Shown piece after piece: positions 1 to 11,286 of a stretch of DNA of 64,000 bases. The notes below the pieces were generated by a model. The model was not told where the DNA came from. It saw only the letters and a program-made list of their open reading frames with translations, and did not search any database. The position numbers and the translations under genes were made by a program. Numbering within the stretch: the stretch's first letter is position 1; the number at the start of each line of letters is the position of its first letter. Source of the stretch: Lepas anatifera (lineage: Eukaryota > Arthropoda > Thecostraca > Lepadidae); NCBI GenBank assembly GCA_034440635.1, contig JAOTON010002130.1:186001-250000 (forward strand), written 5' to 3'.

Positions 1-1510
1 AGAAAAAGGCTAAGCATTGAGCCACCTCTCAAGCAAGAAAATAACCCGCACGTTGTCTTACCCATATCGGTAAAACACAGCATCACTCATCAGGCGCCGA
101 TCCATCTGAAGACACCAACAAGATCATATTGGAACCCAACTCACCCTATTTTTCAAACGGGCCCATAAGGCAAACACAATTAGGTTCTACCCACTGCAGG
201 TACCTAAGCCATATGATCAAATAGTCTGTGCTCCTTTAACACGAAAATATGAGCCTTAATACCAACATGGCATACATGCCTGAAGTAACCACATCCCTAC
301 TTACCTGGACCTGGATTGACCATTCCAAAATGCCTCACTTTTCAACTATTGGAACAGAGAACAATACTTTCCACTCGCAGATCACTGACAAATATTCCAG
401 ACAGCTTCCAAAGTTCCACGATTGATTAAAATAAGTCACATTTATTCTAACCTACACGGCATGCGTGCCAGGCCACTGTGTATTGCCACGGGTAAACAGA
501 AAGCAAGATGGCGGCCGTAACCCGAGCAGGTATTTGAAACCATAGTCAAACGACAATGGCCGAGCAAGGGTGCAACAACGCCCTAGCCATACCTACCAGT
601 TATTTTCAATGCCACTACAACGCCTAGTATTCAGTTAGTGCAGCGCTGGTGCGCAAGCAAGGTATGAACTAGGTATGAACGAGGCGCGCACTATTGTGGC
701 ACAAGGCAAGGTTGTCATTCCGTAGTAATTGCATTGCTTTATGCTAGTGACGTAACCAGGGTTGTTTTACTTCGGTAATTGAACTACGGTGCAACTATTG
801 TTCTGCGAGGAAAAAACTTGTAGAAACACAATTTTTAGCTTGTACCTTGTAATAAATTCTTTCTGTGCAGGCCACTGTGTATTGCCACGGGTAAACAGAA
901 AGCAAGATGGCGACCGTAACCCGAGCAGGTATTTGAAACCATAGTCAAACGAGAATGGCCGAGCAAGGGTGCAACAACGCCCTAGCTTTACCTACCAGCT
1001 ATTTACAATGCCACTACAACGCCTAGTATTCAGTTAGTGCAGAGCTGGTGCGCAAGCAAGGTATGAACCAGGTATGAACGAGTCGCGCACTATTGTGGTA
1101 CAAGGCAAGGTTGTCATTCCGTAGTAATTGCATTGCTTTATGCTAGTGACGTAACCAGGGTTGTTTTAGTTCAGTAATTGAACTACGGTGCAACTTTTGT
1201 TCTGCAATGGTAAACCTTGTAGAAACACAATTTTAAGCTTGTACCTTGTAATAAATTCTTTCTGTGTTTCGTCTCAAACGAGCACAGACTATTTGATCAT
1301 ACGGCTTAGGTACCTGCAGTGGGTAGAACCTAATTGTGTTTGCCTTATGGGCCCGTTTGAAAAATAGAGTGAGTTGAGTTCCAATATGATCTTGTTGGTG
1401 TCTTCAGATGGATCGGCGCCTGATGAGTGATGCTGTGTTTTACCGATATGGGTAAGACAACGTGCGGGTTATTTTCTTGCTTGAGAGGTGGCTCAATGCT
1501 TACCCTTTCT
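1..1510. repeat. Fold-back (inverted) repeat with arms 1-233 and 1280-1510
   Basis: The first ~233 bases are the reverse complement of 1280-1510 with few mismatches. The shared sequence runs from the block reading GAGCCACCTCTCAAGCAAG to the block reading GATCAAATAGTCTGTGCTC. The arms enclose a ~1-kb middle that holds two tandem ~399-bp units. The left arm begins at the window edge, so it may extend further out. There is no coding capacity. This is seen directly; that it is a mobile fold-back element is inference. Confidence 0.75.
471..1266. repeat. Two tandem ~399-bp units (short TIR-like element family)
   Basis: The block starting GGCCACTGTGTATTGCCACG occurs at 471 and again at 870 and is followed by nearly identical sequence, giving a 399-bp period. 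Each unit ends with AATAAATTCTTTCTGTG, so a unit begins CAC and ends GTG. The same CACAGAAAGAA end is found on the fold-back at 2004-2509, which suggests one element family. Many CAAGG/CCTTG motifs lie inside. No ORF is supported. Confidence 0.7.
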
Positions 1511-2003
1511 CTACCGATGGTCTTCCGGTTGCATTTGGGGCCAGAAAACGATTTAGCTTTCGCATAGAGACTGAAAAGTTCCTTTTGAAGCAGAGGTAGG
1601 TACAAGGGAAGGGGCTAAGAGGGCTCAAGCCCCCTTCCACACCATGAAATGTCAGGGTGCCTAAAGTAAATGCGTAGTCGGATGCTGTCCAGACACTATG
1701 GCGGGGAGGCGCGAGCGCCCAAGCTTCCCCCGAAATGAAGTCCTGGATCTGCCGCTGTTGTAAAGACGCAATCCGAGTCTCGTTTTACCCTTGTAAGAAG
1801 CCTTGCAACACCCTTGTTCCCTTCCCGTTACGCACTGGTAAAGCGGTTGTGTAAGCAAGGTTCTAATCTCGTCACGCTCTTGTAGGAATGCTGCGGTTGC
1901 GTACAAGGCGGACACAGGCTTTGTTCTACCCTTGTTATGGGGTAATCATGACCTAGTAGAGGGCTTGTGGGGACGTTGTCAGCCATTGTCTTTGCCATGT
2001 AGG
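1511..2003. other. No gene seen; mixed repeat-like sequence
   Basis: The stretch contains CCTTGT/ACAAGG motifs like those of the neighbouring fold-back elements and a GC-rich patch near 1690-1760. Short open frames on the minus strand lack domains and look accidental. Confidence 0.4.
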
Positions 2004-2509
2004 TTAACCATAGTTAAGTTACAAGGTTTGTACGTCTTCTAGCAACCATTGTCGTACTATGGTTCTACCATTGTTTTACATGGTTTTTCCTTGTATTTCC
2101 CTTGTTTTCGTGGCACGGATTTTGAACGTACAAGCTTTGCGTTTTACCCTAGTAATTTTCCATGTAAACAAAGGGTCTGACAAGGTTTGCCCTTGTAAAA
2201 ATTTCTTTCTGTGTAAATGTGACTTATTCTAATCAATCGCGGAACTTTGCAAACTGTCTGGAATATTTGCCGGTGACCTGCGAGTGGAAAGTATTGTTCA
2301 CAGAAAGAAATTTTTACAAGGGCAAACCTTGTCAGACCCTTTTTTACATGGAAAATTACTAGGTAAAACGCAAAGCTTGTACGTTCAAAATCCGTGCCAC
2401 GAAAACAAGGGAAATACAAGGAAAAACCATGTAGAACAATGGTAGAACCATAGTACGACAAGGGCTGCTAGAAGACGTTGTAAAAACCTTGTAACTTAAC
2501 TATGGTTAA
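2004..2509. repeat. Fold-back element, ~210-bp arms around an 85-bp spacer
   Basis: Bases 2004-2213 are an almost perfect reverse complement of 2299-2509: TTAACCATAG at the outer left and CTATGGTTAA at the outer right, with TTCTTTCTGTG and CACAGAAAGAA facing the centre. The 2214-2298 spacer is itself the reverse complement of about 355-446, so the two ends of this region share ancestry. The transcript would form a long hairpin. No ORF is supported. Confidence 0.8.
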
Positions 2510-3431
2510 GCAGAGGTGCAGAAAGTATGCTGGCTGTCACAAACTCAATGCAACGTGTGCCTCCTCTGTCACACAGAGCTGGAAATAATAATTGTATACT
2601 TGAATACTATTTCCAATATGCTGAATGTCCACTACCTGTCCCTTACTTTTTGCAGCAGACAAGGTTCTAGCACCAAACCATTACAGCCTGAAAGTAGTAA
2701 ACTGAGTTTTCATTCATAGATGATGTTTTTGTTTTTGGAAGGAAAATTTCCAATTATGGGTCATTGTTTCCAGTATTGGGGTCATAACTATTATTGGCAA
2801 CTCTGACCGCGGTTTCCCCCATTGACATGCATTTCCCTTTTTGAATAAGTTTCCATTTTTGAAGGAGTGTTTCCAATTATGGTACTTTTCCACATGATTA
2901 AATGTAGCAATTATCATGAAAATAGTCATTATTGGGAACATACCTATCTATTAATGGGAGCGTACATGTACACACGATTGGGAACCATAACCACAGCTTC
3001 CTCCCCCCCACTAAACTTCTATCTCATATATCAACAAAAGGGAAAAAATGTCAATGTCAACATAGTATTTGGATCTACCTAAAATTTGTTGGTAAAGTGG
3101 ACCTTAGGTAGCATTTTTGTAACCACATCAAATGCTTAAAATTTTCATCCCACTCACGATCATCACCTACCTGGTCATTCCTTCTTGCAGTAAAATCTCT
3201 GAGGCAACTAGCCTGCATAGATGTAAAATTATGTCTATTGGCCTAATAGGTACAGAGGTATTGAAATTCACATACCAAAGAAAGATCCATTGTAGTCAAA
3301 ATCCTGCTTTAACTCCATGCAGTTCAGGTCCTGTACGTTGCTTACCACCACTGCTAGTAAGCAACACACCCCCAACCAGCGTTTTTCGAAGTCTATTTCT
3401 TTCTGAGATTTGCTGTGATTTTCTGAGATAA
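2510..3431. other. Unique-looking, AT-rich sequence without recognisable gene
   Basis: No domain, RNA gene or repeat was recognised. Open frames here are at most ~100 codons and carry no known motif. Confidence 0.4.
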
Positions 3432-3498
3432 GAAGGGGGCCTACTCGGCCCCCTCCAGTGCACGTTAGTTCCAGGCCCGTCTCCAGTGTGGGTGTTAA
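3432..3498. mobile_element. Solo right end of a TTAA-target element
   Basis: The stretch matches the right terminus of the element at 27197-28110: GGGGGCCTACTCGGCCCCC, then CTCCAGTGCACGTTAG, then a CTCCAGTGTGGGTG block abutting TTAA at 3495-3498. No matching left terminus was found upstream, so this looks like a truncated copy. Confidence 0.6.
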
Positions 3499-4267
3499 CA
3501 CTTTGTGGAGGACTGCATTAGCACACATTTGCTATGTGTACAATATTGATATGATAATTTGATCATGAAAACTCACCTGAATCACTGTTGTTGCCAGCCT
3601 GTTGCTGGCGCCAACTCTCCCAACTTCCTCCAGTTCCAAATCTATCTAACCAATCTAGGGCACAAATAATCTAAGGCACAAGCAGGCTAAGGAATGAAAA
3701 ACCAAGCTTGATATGGGAAAGTGCATCAGTCTTACAATAGCCTACATTCATCTTAGATTAGCCATGGGCAGCAATATTTATTCTAGCTAGCTTTAGCCTG
3801 CACTTATCTCAAATATACCTAATGAATATGCCCTCAAAATAAGTGTCTTCCCACCTGTTTAAATTTTTGGCAGGCTCTACATCACAAACATTTTTAACTT
3901 GTCTTGTCGCTGTTGCGCAGTTTAAGTAGAATTTGTGCCCAGCTATGTTTATTTTTTCACTCACTTAGTACTTTTATTAGTAGCTTTTAGGCGTACTTAA
4001 TACTAAATTCGAAGAAATAGGGACGTACCGGAAGTTAGCAGAGATTTGGCAGAGATATAGCAAGGATATAGCAGGGATCGACAGCCCCTACGAATTTCCT
4101 CAAATTTTCTGTGTACATCGAGGGCATGTTAAAGTGCAGTAATTCAGCAGAATTTCCATTTTGCATTCACTATTTTCGGCGCCAGGGGTGAAAAACTAAA
4201 GAGCCTTAGGGCATAATCGACTATCATAGGACTTCAGAGAATAAGGCCTGCTCCGCCGACCAGTGTC
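3499..4267. other. No gene seen
   Basis: AT-rich sequence. I see no coding, RNA or clear repeat signal before the satellite begins. Confidence 0.4.
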
Positions 4268-7200
4268 GCGTCAACTAGGTCATGATGCACATCATTTTAA
4301 AGCTCTCAATTGCCCAAACACAGTGCGACGGTCAAATCTGACCTGGGGCCTCAGGGGTCTCCCTGAGGCCCCTTTCAAAATATTGGCTCTATGGGGAGGC
4401 CCCTTCGATTTTCCAGCAGACGTGCATGTGCATTCCCCTATCGATGTCAGTTAATCTGGCTGAAAGACCCCCCTTTTGCATTGATAAATGAGGCCCCTCA
4501 GGGGCCTGCAAATAATTCCATGCAGCATATTGGATGCTCAGCGCATGTTCACCAGGTCATGATGCACATCATTTGAAAGCTCTCATTTACCCAAACACAG
4601 TCCTAAAGTCAAATCTGACCTGGGGCCTAAGGGGTCTCGCTGAGGCCCCTTTGAAAATATTGGCTCTATGGGGAGGCTCCTTCGATTTTCCAGCAGACGT
4701 GCATGTGCATTCCCCTATCGATGTCAGTTAATCTGGCTGAAAGACCCCCCTTTTGCATTGATAAATGAGGCCCCTCAGGGGCCTCCTAATATTTCCATGC
4801 AGCATATTGGGTGCTCAGCGCATTTCCCCACGTCGTGAAGCACATAATTTGAAAGCTCTTTATTACCCAAACACAGTGCGACAGTCAAATTTGACCTGGG
4901 GCCTCAGGGGGTCTCGCTGAGGCCCCTTTGAAAATATTGGCTCTATGGGGAGGCCCCTTCGATTTTCCAGCAGACGTGCATGTGCATTCCCCTATCGATG
5001 TCAGTTAATATGGCTGAAAGACCCCCTTTAACATTGATAAATGAGGCCCCTCAGGGGCCTCCGAATATTTCCATGCAGCATATTGGGTGCTCAGCGCATG
5101 TTGACCAGGTCATGATGCACATCATTTGAAAGCTCTCATTTACCCAAACACAGTGCAACAGTCAAATTTGACCTGGGGCCTCAGGGGTCTCGCTAAGGCC
5201 CCTTTGAAAATATTGGCTGTATGGGGAGGCCCCTTCGATTTTCCAGCAGACGTACATGTGCATTCTCCTATCGATGTCAGTTAATCTGGCTGAAAGACCC
5301 CCTTTTGCATTGATAAATGAGGCCCCTCAGGGGCCTCCTAATATTTCCATGCAGCATATTGGGTGCTCGGCGCATTTCCCCACGTCGTGATGCACATAAT
5401 TTGAAAGCTCTCAATTGCCCAAACACAGTGCGAAAGTCAAATCTGACCTGGGGCCTCAGGGGTCTTGCTGAGGCCCCTTTGAAAATATTGGCTCTTTGGG
5501 GAGGCCCCTTCGATTTTCCAGCAGACGTGCATGTGCATTCCCCTATCGATGTCAGTTAATCTGGCTGAAAGACCCTCCTTTTGCATTGATAAATGAGGCC
5601 CCTTAGGGGCCTCCGAATATTTCCATGCAGCATATTGGGTGCTCGGCGCATTTTCACCAGGCCATGATGCACATAATTTGAAAGCTCTCTATTACCCAAA
5701 CACAGTCCGACAGTCAAATCTGACCTGGGGCCTCAGGGGTCTCGCTGAGGCCCCTTTGAAAATATTGGCTCTATGGGGAGGCCCCTTCGATTTTCCAGTA
5801 GACGGGCATGTGCATTCCCCTATTGATGTCAGTTAATCTGGCTGAAAGACCCCCCCTTTTGCATTGACAAATGAGGCCCCTCAGGGGCCTCCAAATATTT
5901 CCATGCAGCATATTGGGTGCTCAGCGCATGCTCACCAGGTCATGATGCATATCATTCGAAAGCTCTCAATTGCCCAAACACAGTGCGAAAGTCGAATCTG
6001 ACCTGGGGCCTCAGGGGTCTCGCTGAGGCCCCTTTGAAAATATTGGCTCTATGGGGAGGCCCCTTCGATTTTCCAGCAGACGTGCATGTGCATTCCCCTA
6101 TCGATGTCAGTTAATCTGGCTGAAAGACCACCATTTTGCATTGATAAATCAGGCCCCTCAGGGGCCTCCAAATATTTCCATGCAGCATATTGGGTGCTCA
6201 GCGCATGCCCACCAGGTCATGATGCACATCATTCGAAAGCTTTCAATTGCCCAAACACGGTGCAAAAGTCAAATCCGACCTGGGGCCTCAGGGGTCTCGC
6301 TGAGGCCCCTTTGAAAATATTGGCTCTTTGGGGAGGCCCCTTCGATTTTCCAGCAGACGTGCATGTGCATTCCCCTATCGATGTCAGTTAATCTGGCTGA
6401 AAGACCCTCCTTTTGCATTGATAAATGAGGCCCCTTAGGGGCCTCCGAATATTTCCATGCAGCATATTGGGTGCTCGGCGCATTTTCACCAGGCCATGAT
6501 GCACATAATTTGAAAGCTCTCTATTACCCAAACACAGTCCGACAGTCAAATCTGACCTGGGGCCTCAGGGGTCTCGCTGAGGCCCCTTTGAAAATATTGG
6601 CTCTATGGGGAGGCCCCTTCGATTTTCCAGTAGACGGGCATGTGCATTCCCCTATTGATGTCAGTTAATCTGGCTGAAAGACCCCCTTTTGCATTGACAA
6701 ATGAGGCCCCTCAGGGGCCTCCAAATATTTCCATGCAGCATATTGGGTGCTCAGCGCATGCTCACCAGGTCATGATGCATATCATTCGAAAGCTCTCAAT
6801 TGCCCAAACACAGTGCGAAAGTCGAATCTGACCTGGGGCCTCAGGGGTCTCGCTGAGGCCCCTTTGAAAATATTGGCTCTATGGGAGGCCCCTTCGATTT
6901 TCCAGCAGACGTGCATGTGCATTCCCCTATCGATGTCAGTTAATCTGGCTGAAAGACCACCATTTTGCATTGATAAATCAGGCCCCTCAGGGGCCTCCAA
7001 ATATTTCCATGCAGCATATTGGGTGCTCAGCGCATGCCCACCAGGTCATGATGCACATCATTCGAAAGCTTTCAATTGCCCAAACACGGTGCAAAAGTCA
7101 AATCCGACCTGGGGCCTCAGGGGTCTCGCTGAGGCACCTTTGAAAATATTTGCTCTATGGGGAGGCCCTTTGATTTCCCAGCAGACGTGCATGTGCATTC

Positions 7201-7556
7201 CCCTATCGATGTCAGGATGGGAATGCACATGCACGTCTGCTGGAAAATCGAAGGGGCCTCTCCATAGAGCCCAGATTTTCAAGGCGGCCCCAGCGAGACC
7301 CCTGAGGCCCCAGGTCAGATTTGACTTTTGCACTGTGTTTGGGCAATTGAGAGCTTTCGAATGATGTGCATCATGACCTGGTGAAAATGCGCTGAGCACC
7401 CAATATGCTGCATGGAAATATTCGGAGGCCCCTGAGGGGCCTCATTTATCAATGCAAAAGGGGGGTCTCTTAGCCAGATGAACTGACATCGATAGGGGAA
7501 TGCACATGCACGTCTGCTGGAAAATCGAAGGGGCCTCCCCATAGAGCCAATATTTT
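4268..7556. repeat. ~277-bp satellite array with higher-order repeat and terminal inversion
   Basis: The landmark GACCTGGGG recurs at 4340, 4617, 4893, 5170, 5445, 5722, 6000, 6277, 6554, 6830 and 7106, a period of 275-278 bp over about 11 direct copies. At 7217 the array switches strand: 7217-7556 is ~1.2 monomers in reverse complement. Monomers at 5640 and 6472 are nearly identical, 832 bp apart, so three monomers form a higher-order unit present twice. Each monomer contains the palindrome AGGCCCCTCAGGGGCCT. Open frames through the array repeat the same peptide and are satellite translation, not genes. Confidence 0.92.
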
Positions 7557-7640
7557 ATACGTAAATACGCAAGCTTGAAACTCATTCCCTGGCTCCGCCG
7601 TTATTTAAGCTAGCCGGGCCGTGTGGGGAAAACCGCCCGA

Positions 7641-7698
7641 CGCTCTGACGTCACGCACACGCTGTGACGTCACACACACGCTCTGACGCCACAGCCTC
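7641..7698. promoter_or_regulatory. 19-bp tandem repeat carrying CRE-type TGACGTCA sites
   Basis: TGACGTCA occurs at 7646-7653 and 7665-7672, with a variant TGACGCCA at 7684-7691, spaced exactly 19 bp. The surroundings (7600-7740) are CpG-rich, unlike the AT-rich flanks. Full CRE palindromes bind CREB/ATF bZIP factors in animals; whether this is a promoter is inference. A 78-codon open frame starts at 7973, but it has no recognisable domain and I do not call it a gene. Confidence 0.4.
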
Positions 7699-8489
7699 CA
7701 GAACTTTCTCACGCTACGCAGAAAGCGCGCGCAGCCAGAAAACTGAACCCTATACTTGAGCGGTTTTGCACGGTAGAACGTAAGTTAATATAGCCAGCCA
7801 TTCTCATGGATCGCCTTTTTAACCTAAAAAAACTTGCTATATCTTAAATTATATTAACTTTTGGGTACCTTTGGTACGAGAAAAATGCAAATCAAACATT
7901 GGAGAAGAAGGGAAGCTCGATTAAAACCGGAAAAAGAAAATTTCACCGCAATCTCATCAAAGTAGTCAAAACATGACTGTTTTGGATAGATTTAAGGACA
8001 AGTCAGCCAACTCATGGAAGTACTTAACATCAGAGAAATCAGCGGAGCCTGTGATATCTCACTATGTGCAAGCTAAGATATATTGGAGTCGAAAATTCAC
8101 TTGTTATGCCCACTGGTTTTGTCGTGACGAGTGCGCCCTGGTTGAACGCGGATTAAGTTCCGCGGCTCCCTCAAGGGGTGTAGGAGGAGGAGTGGCAAAG
8201 TGGCATTAGACCATTTTTGCTGCCGGAATAATTTGAGAGATATCTTTTAACGCGTTTATCAAGTTCCATATTTTCGAGGATCAGTCCCAGTTAGAGTAAA
8301 AAAGGTAAAGAGGCTGGTGGTTTTGTGGGGATGGTGTGACAGGGCTGAAAATTGTGAAAAACTAGTTCTTCATTTAGATTAATTAGCAGAAATCCTGGTT
8401 TGGGGGACTGCTCTCTGAGCTCAGGGGCACATGCCTTTTTAGCACATCCCTCCCCAGAATCCATCAGTATAATTAGCAATTTATATAAT

Positions 8490-8694
8490 CAGGGGTGCTT
8501 AGGCAGCACCCCGACCAGCTCGGGGACCATATCAACTCGGGGGTACCAGATCAAGTCAGGAGGCACTTAATCAGGCCAGGAGCCCCATACCAGCCCAGGG
8601 GCCCTCATCAGCCTCAGTGTGACCAGCTAAGCTCAGGGCCCTAGAGCTGCTGATGAAATTCCTAATCAACTCAAGAGGCCCAGATCAGCTTCAA
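8490..8694. repeat. Degenerate ~25-bp repeat (CAGATCAGCTCAGGGG-like)
   Basis: Loose tandem units of the form CCAG-TCAGCTCAGGGGCCCC run from about 8490. One more unit reappears at about 9510-9530, just beyond the inserted element at 8695-9487, showing that the insertion split the array. Confidence 0.5.
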
Positions 8695-9487
8695 GGGAGA
8701 TACGCAAAAAAATTATTGGCTAGATCAAAAGGTCACAAAAAGTTGTTTCAGAAGTCCCATTATAATTTTTGCGAATTCGGCTTGCAAATGTCTTAAAGTT
8801 GCTCTCAAAGTCAACATTTCTAGATGACTTTACCGGTACACCTCTTATCGATGTAAATGACCTACCCCCGGCTACGGCTATCAATTTCTCTAAGAAACCG
8901 GTGCCATTTTTCCTAAGCAGTGACATGAAAGTTTAAAACTATTAAATAAAAAGTTATTTTAAAAAAGTTACAGCCAAAAAAATATTAAAACAAAAATATA
9001 GGACTTTTAAGAAATCACAATTGACCGATCAGAACGTACAGTCACCTCATAGGGGGGTACAGTCACCTCATAGGGGGTCACGGGGCCTTTCTGACGCAAA
9101 AGTTTCGTCATCTTGGGGTAGAAGCAGAAAACTACTCAAGACCCGAGGTACGAAACGGCTGAAGACGTGAGTAATTATGTTTTTTCCGTTTTTTAGGGCG
9201 TATTAATTAATTTTGTATTTTCAAAGACTTTTTAAAGTTAATTCAAATACCAATACATGAGAATATACATTTTTATTACAAAAAACATTACTTTTTAACT
9301 TTAGATAGTTTTCGAAAAGTAAGTGATGGGTGAAGGTTTTAGCATTTTATCGGGATTATTAACCTATTTCGATAATAAGTGAGTGGCCTCCCAAAATTTT
9401 GCCCAAGATACAAAAATCATTGACAGTTTCGTAATCCGGATTTTTCAAATAGCAAGAAACCACAATAATATTTTTTGCGTATCTCCC
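8695..9487. mobile_element. 793-bp non-autonomous DNA element with 17-bp TIRs
   Basis: The left end reads GGGAGATACGCAAAAAA and the right end its reverse complement, TTTTTTGCGTATCTCCC. The flanking bases are TTCAA and TTTAA, a possible imperfect short target duplication. The element splits a degenerate minisatellite. A 68-codon minus-strand frame (8720-8926) has no recognised domain. The superfamily is unassigned. Confidence 0.7.
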
Positions 9488-9606
9488 TTTAAAGGGCACA
9501 AAATAGGTACTAGCTCAGGGGGCACCAATGTGTGGTGGTCCTGGATGGCTTAACGCTGGCACAGCAATACAAGCCCCGTACAAAGCCTCAATACAAGCCG
9601 TACAAA

Positions 9607-9745
9607 GTTTCAAGCTTGCGTATTTAAGTAAAGGTATCTTGGCGTATTTATACTTGATTTATCGGCAGTTGTTTTACTGGGGTATTCTCATGGCAGTCAG
9701 GTCTCTATGTACCTCCAGTATTGATATATCTCATATAGGCCAGGG
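9607..9745 (+). repeat. Dispersed repeat also present at 24589-24690
   Basis: The sequence from TTTCAAGCTTGCGTATTTA through TATTGATATATCTCATATAGG recurs at 24589-24690. A ~22-bp stretch present here (AGTAAAGGTATCTTGGCGTA) is missing there. A short inverted fragment of the same sequence sits at 7557-7580. It may be the body of a SINE, because the 24.6-kb copy runs into a tRNA-like segment. Confidence 0.6.
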
Positions 9746-11054
9746 TAATAGAGGACGGGTACACCAAAGTTTAGTAGTGCAAGCCGCTAGATAAGCAGAT
9801 AAAAAATGCAAAAATTTCGCTGTATTGCCACAATTTTCTCTTCAAAATTAAAAAATGGCGCCAACATGATGAAAACAGCAGCTAAAAGCTCAAAAAAGAA
9901 TATTAAATGTATTTTTGTCTCCATCATTTAGGAGAAACTAGTAGATTCTTCCAAATTTCTTCCACACTAAGACCAAATATGGGCGCTCCAAAATAGCGGC
10001 AAACTAAGCGCTTTTTGTTCACTTAGTTTTCAATAGAAATTGACAACAATTAGGTATCGGGCGCATTTTGTTTGTTGCAAAGCTATTTATTAGTTTGGTT
10101 TGCAGCAGATGTGAATTAAGTTACGAAAACTTACCGAGATTGATTGCAGTCAGTTTGAACCCTCTCTCTTTTATCTTTTTTTTAAGGAAAAGGTATTTTT
10201 GTTCTCAAGAGTAAAGATACTGACTGCGTGTTGGGCCATATTTGTGTGCCAAAAAAGGAACTCACTAAATAGAGTGAGTTCTTGCAGCTTGACAAAACAA
10301 GTGATTGGAGTCAAATTTGTGGAGAAGCCTTCCTTCCTTCCTGAGTTCTTGGTCAAAAGTTCAATCTAGGCAGGTAAGTTTGTATTCTGACTCCACATTG
10401 AATGATTTTGGTTACCTAACTACTCTGATTGCCTGGTTTGCTTTAGTGTGAAGACTAGCAACAGCTATATTGCACTCTGTAAACCAAAATAGAGATGAAG
10501 TGAGATGAAATCAGTAAAATTTGTGCAAGGTTTCAGTAGTGTTTATGTTTTTTTTTGTTGAGCGGCTGCAGCATCAACTGTAGTCTACGCTGGAACACAT
10601 TCCTTGTTTTTGGCGTGTTCTCCTAGATGTGTGACATGTGGACTCTGATATCAAGGCAGCATTGAGTAATCCAAAAATTCTTTCTGACATGGAAAAGAAA
10701 ATGGTATTTTTTCTGGTCCTGTTGCAGCTGTGATCCAAAAACTTTTTAAGTGTGATTTCTTGAGACACTAACTTGTGAAAACTTCCATATGTGATGCGTC
10801 TTGGGTACCAGCAGTGAGCTATTTCCAGCTGTCAAGATTGCTTAACTTCTAAGAGTGACTTTGTAGGTTATTGAGTTGTAGTACTTGTTTTTTTATAGGT
10901 GTAAGAAATAGTCCCAGTTTCCATTCATAGTCGGGCGTGGCCACACATAGTTTTCGGATGCAATCAATATGGTTAGAGATTTTGGCAATGGTCACCATTT
11001 TCAATCCAATTCTTGTAAATCCACATCCAACAAGATCTGGCAGGATTTGGCATT
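9746..11054. other. No gene seen
   Basis: AT-rich unique sequence up to the target duplication of the large hAT-like element. No domain-bearing frame or RNA gene was recognised. Confidence 0.4.
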
Positions 11055-11286
11055 GTGATGGTCAGGGACGGCGGATTCCAGGGTGCAAGTGGTGCAGTTG
11101 CACCACTCGATTTTTTTCAAGTGGTGCAAAAGTATCTTTTTGCACCACTTGTTTTGGCTTTGTCCAGGGAGGCGCCCCCCCAGGCCTCAGCCGGCGCCCC
11201 CGGCCGGTCAGAGAAAATCAAGCCTAATTACCGCCAACCTGAAGAGGTAGGATCCTCTGTGAAAAAGACATTTTCATACATGAATG

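Noticed and set aside
4263..7542. Many frames of 60-205 codons repeating the same peptide
   Set aside because: They follow the 277-bp satellite and appear on both strands where the array inverts; there is no domain and no start context.
7557..9632. Element bounded by inverted AAGCTTGCGTATTTA blocks at 7557 and 9609
   Set aside because: The right block continues into a longer dispersed repeat also seen at 24589, so the inverted pair is better explained by two separate repeat fragments.
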